A stretch of DNA of 64,000 nucleotides from Stagnihabitans sp043721775 (GCA_043721775.1 JAYSQA010000345.1:1-64000); one strand, 5' to 3'. Counted from the stretch's first letter, positions 36,064 through 45,224 are shown. Made by a program: numbers and translations. Notes: generated from the letters alone by a model not told the origin.

Positions 36064-37081
36064 TGTCGACCCTGGTTTCTTCAGCTTTGCTGTCTTCAGC
36101 CTTGGCGGCCTCGAAGCCCAGCGTCTTTGGGTCAAACTCATAATGCGCGCCGCAGAACTGGCAATCGGCGGTGACGATGCCATCTACGGTCGTCATGTGG
36201 CCGATGTCGCGCCGCGAGTAGATCGACATGGTCTGACGGACCTTTTCGCCAGAGCACGAGCAGCCGAAATGCACCGGCGTCGAGTCGAACACGCGCGGGC
36301 CCTCCTCGTGGAACAGGCGCACCAGAAGGTCGGTCGGGGTCACGGTGGGGCCGATCAGTTCCAGCTCCTCAACCGTATCCAGCAAGACGTTGACGCGGTT
36401 CCAGTTTTCCGCCGGTTCACCCGCCAGAATATCGGTGTGCAACAGCAATCCGCCCTCGCCCGAGCCCTCCGGGGCGGCGACACCTTCACCGACCTTCGGC
36501 ATATGTTGCAGCATGACCCCGCCGCCGCGCCAGTGCGAAGGGCGACCCGGCATCTGGCTTTTGCCGAAAGTCAGCTGGAAGCGGGTGGGCAGCTGTTCGG
36601 ACTGGGCAAAGTAAGCCTGCGCGCAATCCGACAGGGAATTGCCGGCGATGGGGGTGAAGCCCTGATAGGGCGTCATCCCTGCGCCTTGGTCCAGCATGAC
36701 CGCAAAATATCCCTCGCCAACCTGGCTGTAGGCTGAAGCGGTCGGGTCCAGCCTTTCGGCGTCATAGCTGGCATAGGCGCGGATGCGGGCGGGTTCGCCA
36801 TCCTCGGACGGGCCGTAATAGTCTGTTGCAATCAGCCGCGCCGGACCCTTGCCACGCACTTGCAGCGACAGTTTCCAGCGCAGTTTGATGGACTGCCCGA
36901 TCAGCGCGGTCAGCAAAGCGGCCTCGGCCACAAGCGCCTCGATCTGGGAGGGGTACTGGTGCTGGTTCAGGATCAGGTCCAGCGCACCATCCAACCGGAC
37001 CACGCGGCCGCGAATGTCGCTGACGTCAAGCTGAAAGGGCAGGACGGTATCGTCCCAGGTGATCTGGTTTCCGAAAGACAT
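36056..37081 (-). CDS. hslO: Hsp33 redox-regulated chaperone
   Basis: A 341-residue Hsp33, a holdase activated by oxidation. The C-terminal zinc cysteines are visible as CSC (FGCSCSGEKVR) and DCQFC, the CxC...CxxC switch. The N-terminal domain has VVRLDGALDLIL and the SGxxP-like core with PIAGNSLSDCAQAYF. A short acidic/Lys-rich tail follows the zinc domain. First gene of the hslO-NUDIX-cca operon. Confidence 0.95.
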   Translation of the reverse strand: MSFGNQITWDDTVLPFQLDVSDIRGRVVRLDGALDLILNQHQYPSQIEALVAEAALLTALIGQSIKLRWKLSLQVRGKGPARLIATDYYGPSEDGEPARIRAYASYDAERLDPTASAYSQVGEGYFAVMLDQGAGMTPYQGFTPIAGNSLSDCAQAYFAQSEQLPTRFQLTFGKSQMPGRPSHWRGGGVMLQHMPKVGEGVAAPEGSGEGGLLLHTDILAGEPAENWNRVNVLLDTVEELELIGPTVTPTDLLVRLFHEEGPRVFDSTPVHFGCSCSGEKVRQTMSIYSRRDIGHMTTVDGIVTADCQFCGAHYEFDPKTLGFEAAKAEDSKAEETRVDNA

Positions 37082-37158
37082 TTGGGTTTCCTTAGCGTGC
37101 CAAGCTTGGCATATCGCGCCTATATAGGGAGAGCAACCGGCGCACCAAGGGGGAAGCC

Positions 37159-37605
37159 ATGATCAGGCGGTATGGTGAGGCTGTGAAATCTGGTCAGCGC
37201 TACAAGCGACGGCCCGGAGTTTACGGCGTTTTGCTGCGCGAGCGTGAGGTTTTGCTGACGCATCAGGCCGCGCCTGTCCCGGAATATCAGCTTCCAGGCG
37301 GTGGAATTGACAAGGGCGAGGCCCCCATCGCCGCCCTGCACCGCGAGGTTTACGAGGAAACCGGCTGGCATATCGGCCCCCCGCGCTGGCTGGGCACCTA
37401 TCGGCGTTTCACGTTTATGCCGGACTACGACATGTGGGCGGAAAAGGTTTGCGCAATCTATGTGGCGCGACCGACCCTGCGGATGGGACCGCCGTCCGAG
37501 GCGGGGCATAGGGCGGTCTGGGGCGACGCTTATAGGGCTTTGGATCTGCTGGATAATATCGGAGACCGTGCCATGCTGGCGCGTGCCCTTGCGCTTCAGC
37601 CTTGA
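37159..37605 (+). CDS. NUDIX hydrolase
   Basis: A 148-residue NUDIX protein with a full box: GGGIDKGEAPIAALHREVYEETGW contains the G-x5-E-x7-REVYEETG pattern. It probably hydrolyses a nucleoside diphosphate linked to another moiety; similar short proteins are often annotated as MutT-like or diadenosine-type. Substrate unknown. It diverges from hslO across 77 bases and overlaps the convergent phosphatase gene by 10 bases at the 3' ends. Confidence 0.88.
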   Translation: MIRRYGEAVKSGQRYKRRPGVYGVLLREREVLLTHQAAPVPEYQLPGGGIDKGEAPIAALHREVYEETGWHIGPPRWLGTYRRFTFMPDYDMWAEKVCAIYVARPTLRMGPPSEAGHRAVWGDAYRALDLLDNIGDRAMLARALALQP

Positions 37606-38867
37606 CCGGCGAAGTCAAACATCACGCCCGATACGTCATCGGGAAAATCGCGGCCTGCGGCATGGGCGGACAGGTCCCAGATCAGCGCCTCCAGCAGGCC
37701 GGGGCTGGGCAGGGCAACGCTGCGGGCCAGCAGCGTCAAAAGCCCCTCTCCTCCCAGTTCGTTGCCTTGCAGGTCCGGGCATTCGGTGATGCCATCTGAT
37801 GTCAGGAACAGCCGGTCACCGGGCTTTAAAGTGATGCTGCACCGGTCGTAGGTGGCACCCGGGATCAAGCCGATGGGCAAGCCGCCGTCGCCCAAAGTCA
37901 GCATGCTGCCATCCGCGCGGATCAAGATCGGATGAGGATGCCCGGCCTGCACAAACTCGACATGGCCAGAAACAAGGTTGATGTCGGCATAGGCCATGGT
38001 GAAATATTGATCGACCTGCATCTCTTCGATCATCATCTTGTTGAGTCGCAAAGCCACAATTTCGGGTGGCCACGAATCGCGTTGACCATAGGCGTTGATG
38101 TTCATCGCGATGTTCTGATCCGACGCCCCGCCCGAAAACAGCCCGGCCAGCCGTGCTGTCATCATGCCCGACGCCACACCATGGCCCGACACATCCACCG
38201 AAAAGATCGCAACCCGGCGGCTGTCAATGCGAAAGCTGCCAACCAGATCGCCACCGACATGACCTGAGGGGCGCAACAGCATATGGGCCGTACCGCCGCC
38301 GAAATCGCGGACCCGGTCCCGCACAAGGGCCTGTTGCAGCTTGTGCGCCTCGATCAGATCGCGGTCGAGCGAGTCGTAGACCGTCTGCAACTGATCAAGG
38401 GTGGAGCCGACCAGACGGTTCTTTTCCACCAGCTCCTGCTGCATCGACACAATCCGCTCTCCGGCGCGGAGGCGGGCGCGCAGTTCGTCAGAGTTCACCG
38501 GCTTGGTCAGAAAATCATCGGCGCCGTTTTCAAGGCCGACGGCGATTTCGGTCTTTTCCGATTTGGAGGTGAGCAGGATGAAATAGCCATACCCCGCTCT
38601 CGGCAGAGCGCGGAAGGCTTGGCACAGATCAAGCCCGGTCATGCCAGGCATCATCCAGTCTGACAAGACGATGTCGAAACTTCGTTGCCGGCACAGATCA
38701 AGCGCGGCTTCACCGTCTTCTGCCTCGGTTGCGTCATAGCCCCAGCGCTTCAACTGGACAGTCAGGATGCGCCGCTGCGCGCGGCTGTCGTCCACGACAA
38801 GCACGCTGACCCGACCCTGCAAAACAGGGGCAAGGGGCCGTTCACTGAGTTTCGCCATAGCCAACAT
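37596..38867 (-). CDS. response regulator with PP2C/SpoIIE-type phosphatase output
   Basis: A protein of about 423 residues. The receiver domain (about 20-140) has the acidic pair VVDDS, phospho-acceptor Asp70 in VLSDWMMPG and Lys122 in FLTKPVN. A helical linker (about 140-190) leads to a PPM/SpoIIE phosphatase domain with SGHVGGDLVG, SVDVSGHGVASGMM and FPDDVSGVMF metal aspartates. Such proteins drive partner-switching of sigma factors; RbaY of Rhodobacter capsulatus is a possible counterpart, from memory. No STAS or anti-sigma gene is next to it. I use ATG 38867; GTG 38873 and ATG 38858 are alternatives. It diverges from an Hpt gene. Confidence 0.9.
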   Translation of the reverse strand: MLAMAKLSERPLAPVLQGRVSVLVVDDSRAQRRILTVQLKRWGYDATEAEDGEAALDLCRQRSFDIVLSDWMMPGMTGLDLCQAFRALPRAGYGYFILLTSKSEKTEIAVGLENGADDFLTKPVNSDELRARLRAGERIVSMQQELVEKNRLVGSTLDQLQTVYDSLDRDLIEAHKLQQALVRDRVRDFGGGTAHMLLRPSGHVGGDLVGSFRIDSRRVAIFSVDVSGHGVASGMMTARLAGLFSGGASDQNIAMNINAYGQRDSWPPEIVALRLNKMMIEEMQVDQYFTMAYADINLVSGHVEFVQAGHPHPILIRADGSMLTLGDGGLPIGLIPGATYDRCSITLKPGDRLFLTSDGITECPDLQGNELGGEGLLTLLARSVALPSPGLLEALIWDLSAHAAGRDFPDDVSGVMFDFAGQG

Positions 38868-39039
38868 TGTCACCTTAAGCGCCTTGGCGCCGAAATTGCC
38901 GCGTTTCCTCTGTTCTGCGCGTCAGGGTTTAAGAGAGGGTGAAACCTAAAACTCTCATTTCTCGGGTTTTTCGGGATTACCGGTTGTTAAGGCTGAAGCG
39001 TCATGCTGGGCGTGGGTGAAGCTGTTGGGACATGCTGCC

Positions 39040-39369
39040 ATGATTGATTGGGACAGGGTGCGCGAATTGAGGTCCGAAATTGGACCAGAGGACTTTGACG
39101 AGGTGGTAAGCCTGTTTCTGGAAGAGGCGGATGAGACGATTGCGCGGTTGTCTGCCGCGAACGGGGCCAAGGCACTGGCGGCCGATCTGCATTTTCTGAA
39201 GGGCGCGGCGCTGAACCTTGGCTTTGCCAGCCTTTCAAGCCTGTGTCAGGACGGAGAGCGGCGGGCGGGGGCGGGCGATCTGTCAGTCAACCTTGATGCG
39301 GTCAGGGCCGCCTATGCCGCCTGCCGGGCAGAGTTTGAGGCAGATGCCGCCCAGGCCTTTGCCGCATGA
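39040..39369 (+). CDS. Hpt-domain phosphotransfer protein
   Basis: A 109-residue protein made almost entirely of a histidine phosphotransfer domain; His51 sits in the signature HFLKGAALNLGF. It begins MIDWDRVRELRSEIG, a common opening in proteobacterial Hpt proteins. It diverges from the receiver-phosphatase gene across about 170 bases, so it may phosphorylate or dephosphorylate that receiver. No histidine kinase is encoded nearby. ATG 39040 is chosen over an upstream GTG at 39016 on similarity grounds; neither has a strong ribosome site. Confidence 0.87.
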   Translation: MIDWDRVRELRSEIGPEDFDEVVSLFLEEADETIARLSAANGAKALAADLHFLKGAALNLGFASLSSLCQDGERRAGAGDLSVNLDAVRAAYAACRAEFEADAAQAFAA

Positions 39370-39448
39370 CGGCTGCGGCACCGATGGTTCTTGTTCCTTA
39401 AGGAAAAACTGACTAGACCCCGTTCAGTTTTTGATCAGGGAGCGCCCG

Positions 39449-40681
39449 ATGTCCGCCTTCAAGCCCAAGAAAGTTGTCCTTGCCTATTCCGGGGGCCTCG
39501 ACACCTCGATCATCCTGAAATGGCTACAGACCGAGTATGGCTGCGAGGTGGTGACCTTTACCGCCGACCTGGGCCAGGGCGAAGAGCTGGAGCCAGCGCG
39601 GGCCAAGGCGGTTCTGATGGGGATCGCGCCAGAGAATATCCACATCGTCGATGTCCGCGAGGAATTCGTGCGGGATTTCGTGTTCCCGATGTTCCGGGCG
39701 AACGCGGTGTATGAGGGGCTTTATCTGCTGGGCACCTCTATTGCGCGCCCGCTGATTTCCAAGCATCTGGTGCGGATTGCACATGAAACCGGGGCCGATG
39801 CGGTGGCGCATGGGGCGACAGGCAAGGGCAACGATCAAGTGCGGTTTGAACTGTCAGCGGCGGCTTTGGACCCCTCGATCAAGGTGATTGCACCGTGGCG
39901 GCTGTGGGACCTGACCTCGCGCACCAAGCTTTTGGAATTTGCCGAGGCGAACCAGATTCCGATTGCGAAAGACAAGAGGGGCGAGGCGCCGTTCTCGGTG
40001 GACGCGAACCTGCTGCATACGTCATCTGAGGGCAAGGTGCTGGAAAACCCGGCCGAGGAAGCGCCGGAGTTTGTGTATCAGCGCGTGACCCCGGTGGAGC
40101 AGGCGCCGGATGTGGCGGAATATATCGAGATCACGTTTGAGAAGGGCGACGCCGTCGCCATCAACGGCGAGGTGTTGTCGCCGGCCACGATCCTGACCCG
40201 CCTGAACGACGTGGGCGGCAAACATGGCGTGGGGTTGCTGGACTTGGTGGAAAACCGGTTTGTCGGGATGAAGTCGCGCGGGCTGTATGAGACGCCCGGC
40301 GGCACGATCTTGCTGGAGGCGCACCGGGGGATTGAGCAGATCACGCTGGATAGCGGGTCGGGGCACCTGAAGGATTCAATCATGCCCCGCTATGCGGAGT
40401 TGATCTACAACGGCTTCTGGTACTCGCCCGAGCGGGAGATGTTGCAGGCTTTGATCGACAAGAGTCAGGAGCATGTCTCGGGCACGGTGCGCGTCAAGCT
40501 TTACAAAGGCTCTGCCCGGACGGTGGCGCGGTGGTCGGAGGAGTCACTGTATTCTGAAAAGCACGTGACGTTTGAAGACGATGCGGGGGCTTATGATCAG
40601 AAGGACGCGCAGGGCTTCATCACGTTGAATGGGCTGCGGCTGAAACTGATTGCGGCGCGGAATGCGCGTGTGAAAGGCTAG
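39449..40681 (+). CDS. argG: argininosuccinate synthase
   Basis: A 410-residue type I argininosuccinate synthase that joins citrulline and aspartate in arginine synthesis. The ATP pyrophosphatase loop is LAYSGGLDTSII at the N terminus; HGATGKGNDQVRFE, the FSVDANLLHTSSEG stretch and the C-terminal GLYETPGGTIL and YNGFWYSPERE motifs are all present. ATG 39449 has a GGGAG site nine bases upstream. The gene is followed at once by an 18-bp palindrome. Confidence 0.97.
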   Translation: MSAFKPKKVVLAYSGGLDTSIILKWLQTEYGCEVVTFTADLGQGEELEPARAKAVLMGIAPENIHIVDVREEFVRDFVFPMFRANAVYEGLYLLGTSIARPLISKHLVRIAHETGADAVAHGATGKGNDQVRFELSAAALDPSIKVIAPWRLWDLTSRTKLLEFAEANQIPIAKDKRGEAPFSVDANLLHTSSEGKVLENPAEEAPEFVYQRVTPVEQAPDVAEYIEITFEKGDAVAINGEVLSPATILTRLNDVGGKHGVGLLDLVENRFVGMKSRGLYETPGGTILLEAHRGIEQITLDSGSGHLKDSIMPRYAELIYNGFWYSPEREMLQALIDKSQEHVSGTVRVKLYKGSARTVARWSEESLYSEKHVTFEDDAGAYDQKDAQGFITLNGLRLKLIAARNARVKG

Positions 40682-40750
40682 GATTGCACGCGTGCAATCT
40701 GGGTTAAGGGATTGATTATGAACGGTATTGGAGAAATCCTTTACCGTTCA
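40682..40750. repeat. palindrome and second inverted repeat directly after argG
   Basis: GATTGCACGCGTGCAATC (40682-40699) is a perfect 18-bp palindrome starting one base after the argG stop. A second inverted repeat, TGAACGGTA (40719-40727) with TACCGTTCA (40742-40750), follows with a 14-base loop. Neither has a T-run. They may form RNA hairpins that protect the argG 3' end or serve as protein sites. Confidence 0.5.
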
Positions 40751-40773
40751 TTTACTTTTTGGTCTGGTGGATA

Positions 40774-40806
40774 GCCCAAAAATTTTCGGCGAAAATTTTT
40801 TTGGGC
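40774..40806. terminator. AT-rich hairpin, likely bidirectional terminator between argG and the convergent gene
   Basis: GCCCAAAAATTTTC (40774-40787) pairs with GAAAATTTTTTTGGGC (40791-40806) with a two-base bulge in the T-run. It lies ten bases from the 3' end of the sulfotransferase-like gene and 93 bases beyond argG. Confidence 0.65.
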
Positions 40807-40815
40807 TTGCGGTGT

Positions 40816-41562
40816 TTATCGAATTTTGAAGGCTGCGAGGCGGTCATAGTAAGGTTGGGCTTCATCGGCCAGCTTCTGGAACGCGGATGACAGCTCTGGC
40901 AGGGGGCCTTCCGGCGCGTCAAAACCGGTGGATTTGTGGACGGCGTTGTACCAGTGCGGCGCCCAGGCGCCATCGTAAGGTTTAGGACCTGCGGGCCAGT
41001 GCAGCATGGTTTCAGTGAAGGGGATGGTCAGAGCCGCGCAAAGTTTCGTCAGGGTTTCGCGCGGCGCGGCGCAGATATCGAAGCTGTCGACGACGATGGG
41101 CGGCTTTCCTGTCCAATCGGCGACCTGGTGGAAGAGGTGAGCTTGCTGAACGTAGCCGATATCAAGAAGCGTCGGACTTTCGCGTTTTTTGGAGTAGCTG
41201 GCCACGACGCGGGCGGGGTGGCGGATCAGGAAGACGTTGGTGAGACCCAGCATGAAGCCACGTTCGAACGCCGGGATCATGTGGAGGGTCATGTGTTTTT
41301 GGTAGAACAGGGTCGTGTGTTTCGGAATTTCACCCAGGCAGGCGGCGGCCACTTTGGTCGGATCGGGCTCACCTGACGCGATGACTTCGGCGGCCATGGG
41401 ATGCGGGATTCCGGTGGATTTCAGGTAGGCGGCGTAGAAGGGTTCGTCCCAGACGGCGCAATCGCCTCGGGACGCGAAGGCGTACATCATGGCGGTGGAG
41501 AGGTTGCGCGGGCCGCTCCACATGGCGATTCTCTGCGCGATCTTGTGCGGGTCGGGGATCAT
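40816..41562 (-). CDS. sulfotransferase-like P-loop family protein
   Basis: A 248-residue protein. IAMWSGPRNLSTAMMYAF near residue 12 resembles the 5'-PAPS-binding loop of sulfotransferases, and NVFLIRHPARVVASYSK (about 110-125) looks like the second, 3'-phosphate-binding motif. From memory, the same domain is fused to a class-IV aminotransferase in plant branched-chain-aminotransferase-like proteins. Here the aminotransferase gene is the upstream neighbour on the same strand, 76 bases away. Sulfotransferase activity is not shown; the family is often labelled only hypothetical or sulfotransferase-like. Confidence 0.75.
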   Translation of the reverse strand: MIPDPHKIAQRIAMWSGPRNLSTAMMYAFASRGDCAVWDEPFYAAYLKSTGIPHPMAAEVIASGEPDPTKVAAACLGEIPKHTTLFYQKHMTLHMIPAFERGFMLGLTNVFLIRHPARVVASYSKKRESPTLLDIGYVQQAHLFHQVADWTGKPPIVVDSFDICAAPRETLTKLCAALTIPFTETMLHWPAGPKPYDGAWAPHWYNAVHKSTGFDAPEGPLPELSSAFQKLADEAQPYYDRLAAFKIR

Positions 41563-41638
41563 GGACTTTCCTTGCTGGGTTCGGAAGCGGGGGTTTCACA
41601 CCCCCGCACCCCCGTGGGATATTTATGAACAAATGAAA

Positions 41639-42535
41639 TCAGGCGCCGACGAGGGTTTTGTAGAGGGCACGGATGCGTTGGGTCAGCGGGCCGGTTTCGC
41701 CGGTGCCGATGGAGCGGCCGTCGATGGAGCTTACGGGGGTTTGGGCGCCAAAGGTGCCGGTGAGGAAGGCTTCGTCAGCGGAATAGGCGTCGATGAGGGA
41801 GAAGTTGCGTTCAAAGACCGGGATGGCGTTGGCGCGACAGAGGTCGATGACCTTTTGGCGAGTGATGCCGTTCATGCAGTAATCGCCGGTGGAGGTCCAA
41901 ACCTGACCTTTGCGGACGATGAAGAAGTTGCAGGCGTTGGTGGTGTTCACGAAGCCGTGGACGTCAAGCATCAGCGCCTCATCCGCGCCGGCTTTTTCGG
42001 CGGCTATGCAGGCGAGGATGCAGTTCAGTTTGGAGTGGGAGTTGAGTTTGGGGTCTTGCGTCATCGGCAGGCCGCGCATGTGGGGGACGGTGGCGAGGCG
42101 GATGGGGCGGGGGAGTTTTTGGCGCGAATGTTCCATGATGATCACCATGGTGGGGCCGCGCTGCGACAGTTTGGGGTGTTGGAAGGGGCGGGTTTTGACG
42201 CCGCGCGTCACCATCAGGCGGGCGTGGGCGTCGGTGGTGAAGCCGTTGGCGGCTTGGGTGTCGAGGATGGCTTGGGTGACCTGGGCTTTGGTCAGGATCA
42301 GGTCGAGGTCGATGGCCTTGGCGGCCTCGAACAAACGGTCGATGTGGTCTTCGAGGAAGGTCCATTTGCCATTGTAGAGGCGGATGCCTTCCCAGACGCC
42401 GTCGCCGAGCATGAAGCCTGAGTCGTAGACGGAGACGGTGGCGAGGGCTTTGGGGACGATGGCGCCGTTGACGTAGATGAGTATGGATTCGTTGCGGATG
42501 TCGTCTTCGGCTTGGTGGGTGGATACGTCGGTCAT
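41639..42535 (-). CDS. class-IV (branched-chain/D-amino-acid type) aminotransferase homologue
   Basis: A 298-residue fold-type IV PLP protein. The N-terminal motif VSVYDSGFMLGDGVWEGIR and the catalytic lysine in DPKLNSHSK are clear, as is NGITRQKVIDL. In the stretch DVHGFVNTTNACNFF, Thr stands where active enzymes carry the Glu that holds the pyridine nitrogen of PLP (usually V-x-E-x-x-x-x-N-x-F). This could reduce or change activity. It has a good AGGAGG ribosome site. Branched-chain amino acids are the default substrate guess, but this substitution makes that uncertain. Confidence 0.85.
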   Translation of the reverse strand: MTDVSTHQAEDDIRNESILIYVNGAIVPKALATVSVYDSGFMLGDGVWEGIRLYNGKWTFLEDHIDRLFEAAKAIDLDLILTKAQVTQAILDTQAANGFTTDAHARLMVTRGVKTRPFQHPKLSQRGPTMVIIMEHSRQKLPRPIRLATVPHMRGLPMTQDPKLNSHSKLNCILACIAAEKAGADEALMLDVHGFVNTTNACNFFIVRKGQVWTSTGDYCMNGITRQKVIDLCRANAIPVFERNFSLIDAYSADEAFLTGTFGAQTPVSSIDGRSIGTGETGPLTQRIRALYKTLVGA

Positions 42536-42623
42536 GGGGGCCTCCTGTCGGGGGCAGGTTAAGGGGGGCTTTCGGGGAAGGGAAGGCTTGGATAGGGTCG
42601 GGGACTAACCTTGGGGGTGCCTT

Positions 42624-45224
42624 GTGGACGACGTTACACCGATGATGGCGCAGTATCTGGAGATCAAGGGGCGCTATCCCGGGGCGCTGCTGTTTTACCG
42701 GATGGGCGATTTCTACGAGATGTTCTTTCAGGACGCGGTGGAGGCCTCGGAGGCGCTGGATATTGCTTTGACCAGGCGGGGGACGCATGGCGGGGCGCCT
42801 ATCCAGATGTGTGGGGTGCCGGTTCATGCCTCGGAAGGGTATCTGCTGGCGCTGATCCGCAAGGGGTTCCGGGTGGCGATTGCCGAGCAGATGGAGGATC
42901 CGGCGGAGGCCAAAAAGCGCGGTTACAAGTCTGTCGTGAAGCGCGATGTGGTGCGGTTGGTGACGCCGGGGACGCTGACGGAGGACAGCCTGCTGGAGGC
43001 GCGGCGATCGAATTATTTGTGTGCGTTTGCGGAGGTTAGGGATGAGGGAGCTTTGGCCTGGGCGGATATTTCCACCGGGGAGTTTCGGGTGATGGTGTGC
43101 CCGGGGGCGCGGTTGGCGGCTGAGTTGGCGCGGCTGGCGCCGAAGGAGGTGCTGGTGTCGGATGCGCGGGAAACTGTGTGGGCCGAGGTAGTTCGGGAGG
43201 CGGGGGCGGCGATTACGGCGTTGTCGCGGGGGAGTTTTGACAGCGGGTCGGCGGAGACGCGGGTTTCGGGGCTGTATGGGGTGGCGGGGTTGGCTTCGTT
43301 TGGTGCGTTTGGGCGGGCCGAGGTTTCGGCTATGGGTGCCTTGGTTGATTATCTGGAACTGACGCAGCGGGGGAAGCTGCCGTTGTTGCGCGCTCCGGTG
43401 CGGGAGGCTTCGGGCGGGACGGTGCAGATTGACGCGGCGACGCGGCGGAATTTGGAGTTGACGCAGGCGTTGTCGGGGGGGCGGGAAGGCTCGCTGCTGG
43501 CGGCGATGGACCGGACGGTGACGGCGGCGGGCGCACGGTTGCTGGAGGTGAGGTTGAGCAGTCCCTCGCGGGATCTGGGGGTTATTGGCGGAAGGTTGGA
43601 GGGGGTGCGGTGGCTGGTCGAGGGTTTGGCGCGGCATGAGTTGCGGGCGGCGTTGCGGATGGTGCCGGATATGGACCGGGCGCTGTCTCGGCTGGCGTTG
43701 GAGCGCGGCGGGCCGCGGGATTTGGCGGCGATACGGGCGGGGCTGGCGCAGGCTTCGCGGATTGAGCTGGTCGGGGCGCCGGAGGGGTTGGTTACGGCTT
43801 GTGCGGCGTTGCGGGGGCAAGAGGATTTGGTGGAGTTGCTGGACCGGGCGTTGGTGGCGGAACCGCCGTTGATGGTGCGGGATGGGGGATATGTGGCGTC
43901 TGGGCATGACCCGGAGCTGGATGCGACGCGGCGGTTGCGGGATGAGGGGCGGGCGGTTGTGGGGGATATGCAGGCGGAATTTATTTCCGAGACTGGGGTT
44001 TTGTCGCTGAAAATCAAGCATAACAATGTGTTGGGGTATTTTATCGAGGTCACTTCCATTCATGCAGAGAAGCTGAAGGGAGGGCGGTTCATTCATCGGC
44101 AGACCAATGCGAATGTGATGCGGTTTTCCACGGTTGAGTTGGGCGAGATGGAGACGCGGATTCTGAACGCCGGGAATTTGGCGTTGGAGCAGGAGAAAGC
44201 GCATTTTGATGCTTTGAGGGGGCAGGTTCTGGCAAGGGCGGCGGCGATTGCGGCGGCCGCCAGGGGGCTGGCGGAGTTGGATTTGGCTGCGGCTCTGGCG
44301 GATTTGGCGGTGGCGGAGGATTGGGTGGCGCCGGTGGTGGATGACAGCCGGGCGTTTGATGTGTTGGGCGGGCGGCATCCGGTGGTTGAGCGTAGCCTGA
44401 AGCGGCAAGGGGTGGCGTTTGTGCCGAACGATTGTCGGCTGACGGAGGCGGGCACTCCGGCGATTTGGTTGCTGACGGGGCCGAATATGGCCGGTAAGTC
44501 CACGTTTTTGCGGCAGAATGCGGTGATTGCACTGTTGGCGCAGATGGGGAGTTATGTGCCGGCGCGATATGCGCGGGTTGGGGTGGTGAGCCAGCTGTTC
44601 AGCCGGGTGGGGGCGGCGGATGATCTGGCGCGGGGGCGGTCCACGTTCATGGTGGAGATGGTAGAGACGGCGGCGATCTTGAATCAGGCGGATGATCGGG
44701 CGCTGGTCATTCTGGATGAGATTGGACGCGGGACGGCGACCTATGACGGGTTGAGTATTGCCTGGGCGACGCTGGAAAATTTACACGACGTCAACCGCTG
44801 TCGTGCTTTGTTTGCCACGCACTATCACGAGATGACGGCTTTGGCGGGAAAGCTTTCAGGTGTGAAGAATGCGACGGTGACGGTGAAGGAATGGGAGGGC
44901 GATGTGATCTTCCTGCATGAGGTGCGGGAGGGGGCGGCGGACCGGAGTTATGGGGTGCAGGTCGCCAAGCTGGCCGGGCTGCCGCATGCGGTGATCGAGC
45001 GGGCCAAGGTGGTGCTGGAGGCGCTGGAGAAGGGCGACAGGGAGCGGCCGGGGCAGCGGGCGCTGATTGATGATCTGCCGTTGTTTCGGGCCGTCAGGGT
45101 AGAGCCCGCGGCGCGAGTGGTGGCTTCAGCCGTTGAGGCGCGGATGCGGGAGATCAGTCCGGATGATTTGTCACCTAAGGACGCGTTGCAGTTGATTTAT
45201 GAGTTGAAGGGGTTGGTGACGTAG
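42624..45224 (+). CDS. mutS: DNA mismatch repair protein MutS
   Basis: An 866-residue MutS that recognises mismatches. The mismatch-reading Phe and Glu are in RMGDFYEMFF near residue 33; the connector, lever and clamp domains follow, and the ATPase has TGPNMAGKSTFLRQNA, the STFMVEMVETA loop, Walker B VILDEIGRGTATYDG and ATHYHEM. The GTG start at 42624 gives the usual VTPMMAQYLEIK opening; ATG 42642 is less likely. Its codons are strikingly G-rich on the coding strand. It is convergent with grpE; MutL is not in the window. Confidence 0.97.
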   Translation: MDDVTPMMAQYLEIKGRYPGALLFYRMGDFYEMFFQDAVEASEALDIALTRRGTHGGAPIQMCGVPVHASEGYLLALIRKGFRVAIAEQMEDPAEAKKRGYKSVVKRDVVRLVTPGTLTEDSLLEARRSNYLCAFAEVRDEGALAWADISTGEFRVMVCPGARLAAELARLAPKEVLVSDARETVWAEVVREAGAAITALSRGSFDSGSAETRVSGLYGVAGLASFGAFGRAEVSAMGALVDYLELTQRGKLPLLRAPVREASGGTVQIDAATRRNLELTQALSGGREGSLLAAMDRTVTAAGARLLEVRLSSPSRDLGVIGGRLEGVRWLVEGLARHELRAALRMVPDMDRALSRLALERGGPRDLAAIRAGLAQASRIELVGAPEGLVTACAALRGQEDLVELLDRALVAEPPLMVRDGGYVASGHDPELDATRRLRDEGRAVVGDMQAEFISETGVLSLKIKHNNVLGYFIEVTSIHAEKLKGGRFIHRQTNANVMRFSTVELGEMETRILNAGNLALEQEKAHFDALRGQVLARAAAIAAAARGLAELDLAAALADLAVAEDWVAPVVDDSRAFDVLGGRHPVVERSLKRQGVAFVPNDCRLTEAGTPAIWLLTGPNMAGKSTFLRQNAVIALLAQMGSYVPARYARVGVVSQLFSRVGAADDLARGRSTFMVEMVETAAILNQADDRALVILDEIGRGTATYDGLSIAWATLENLHDVNRCRALFATHYHEMTALAGKLSGVKNATVTVKEWEGDVIFLHEVREGAADRSYGVQVAKLAGLPHAVIERAKVVLEALEKGDRERPGQRALIDDLPLFRAVRVEPAARVVASAVEARMREISPDDLSPKDALQLIYELKGLVT

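Noticed and set aside
41979..44408. Open frame of 809 codons on the minus strand opposite mutS and the aminotransferase gene
   Set aside because: Its product is almost only Pro, Arg, His, Gln and Ala with no domain; it is the antisense reading of G-rich mutS codons and also runs into the aminotransferase gene in another frame.
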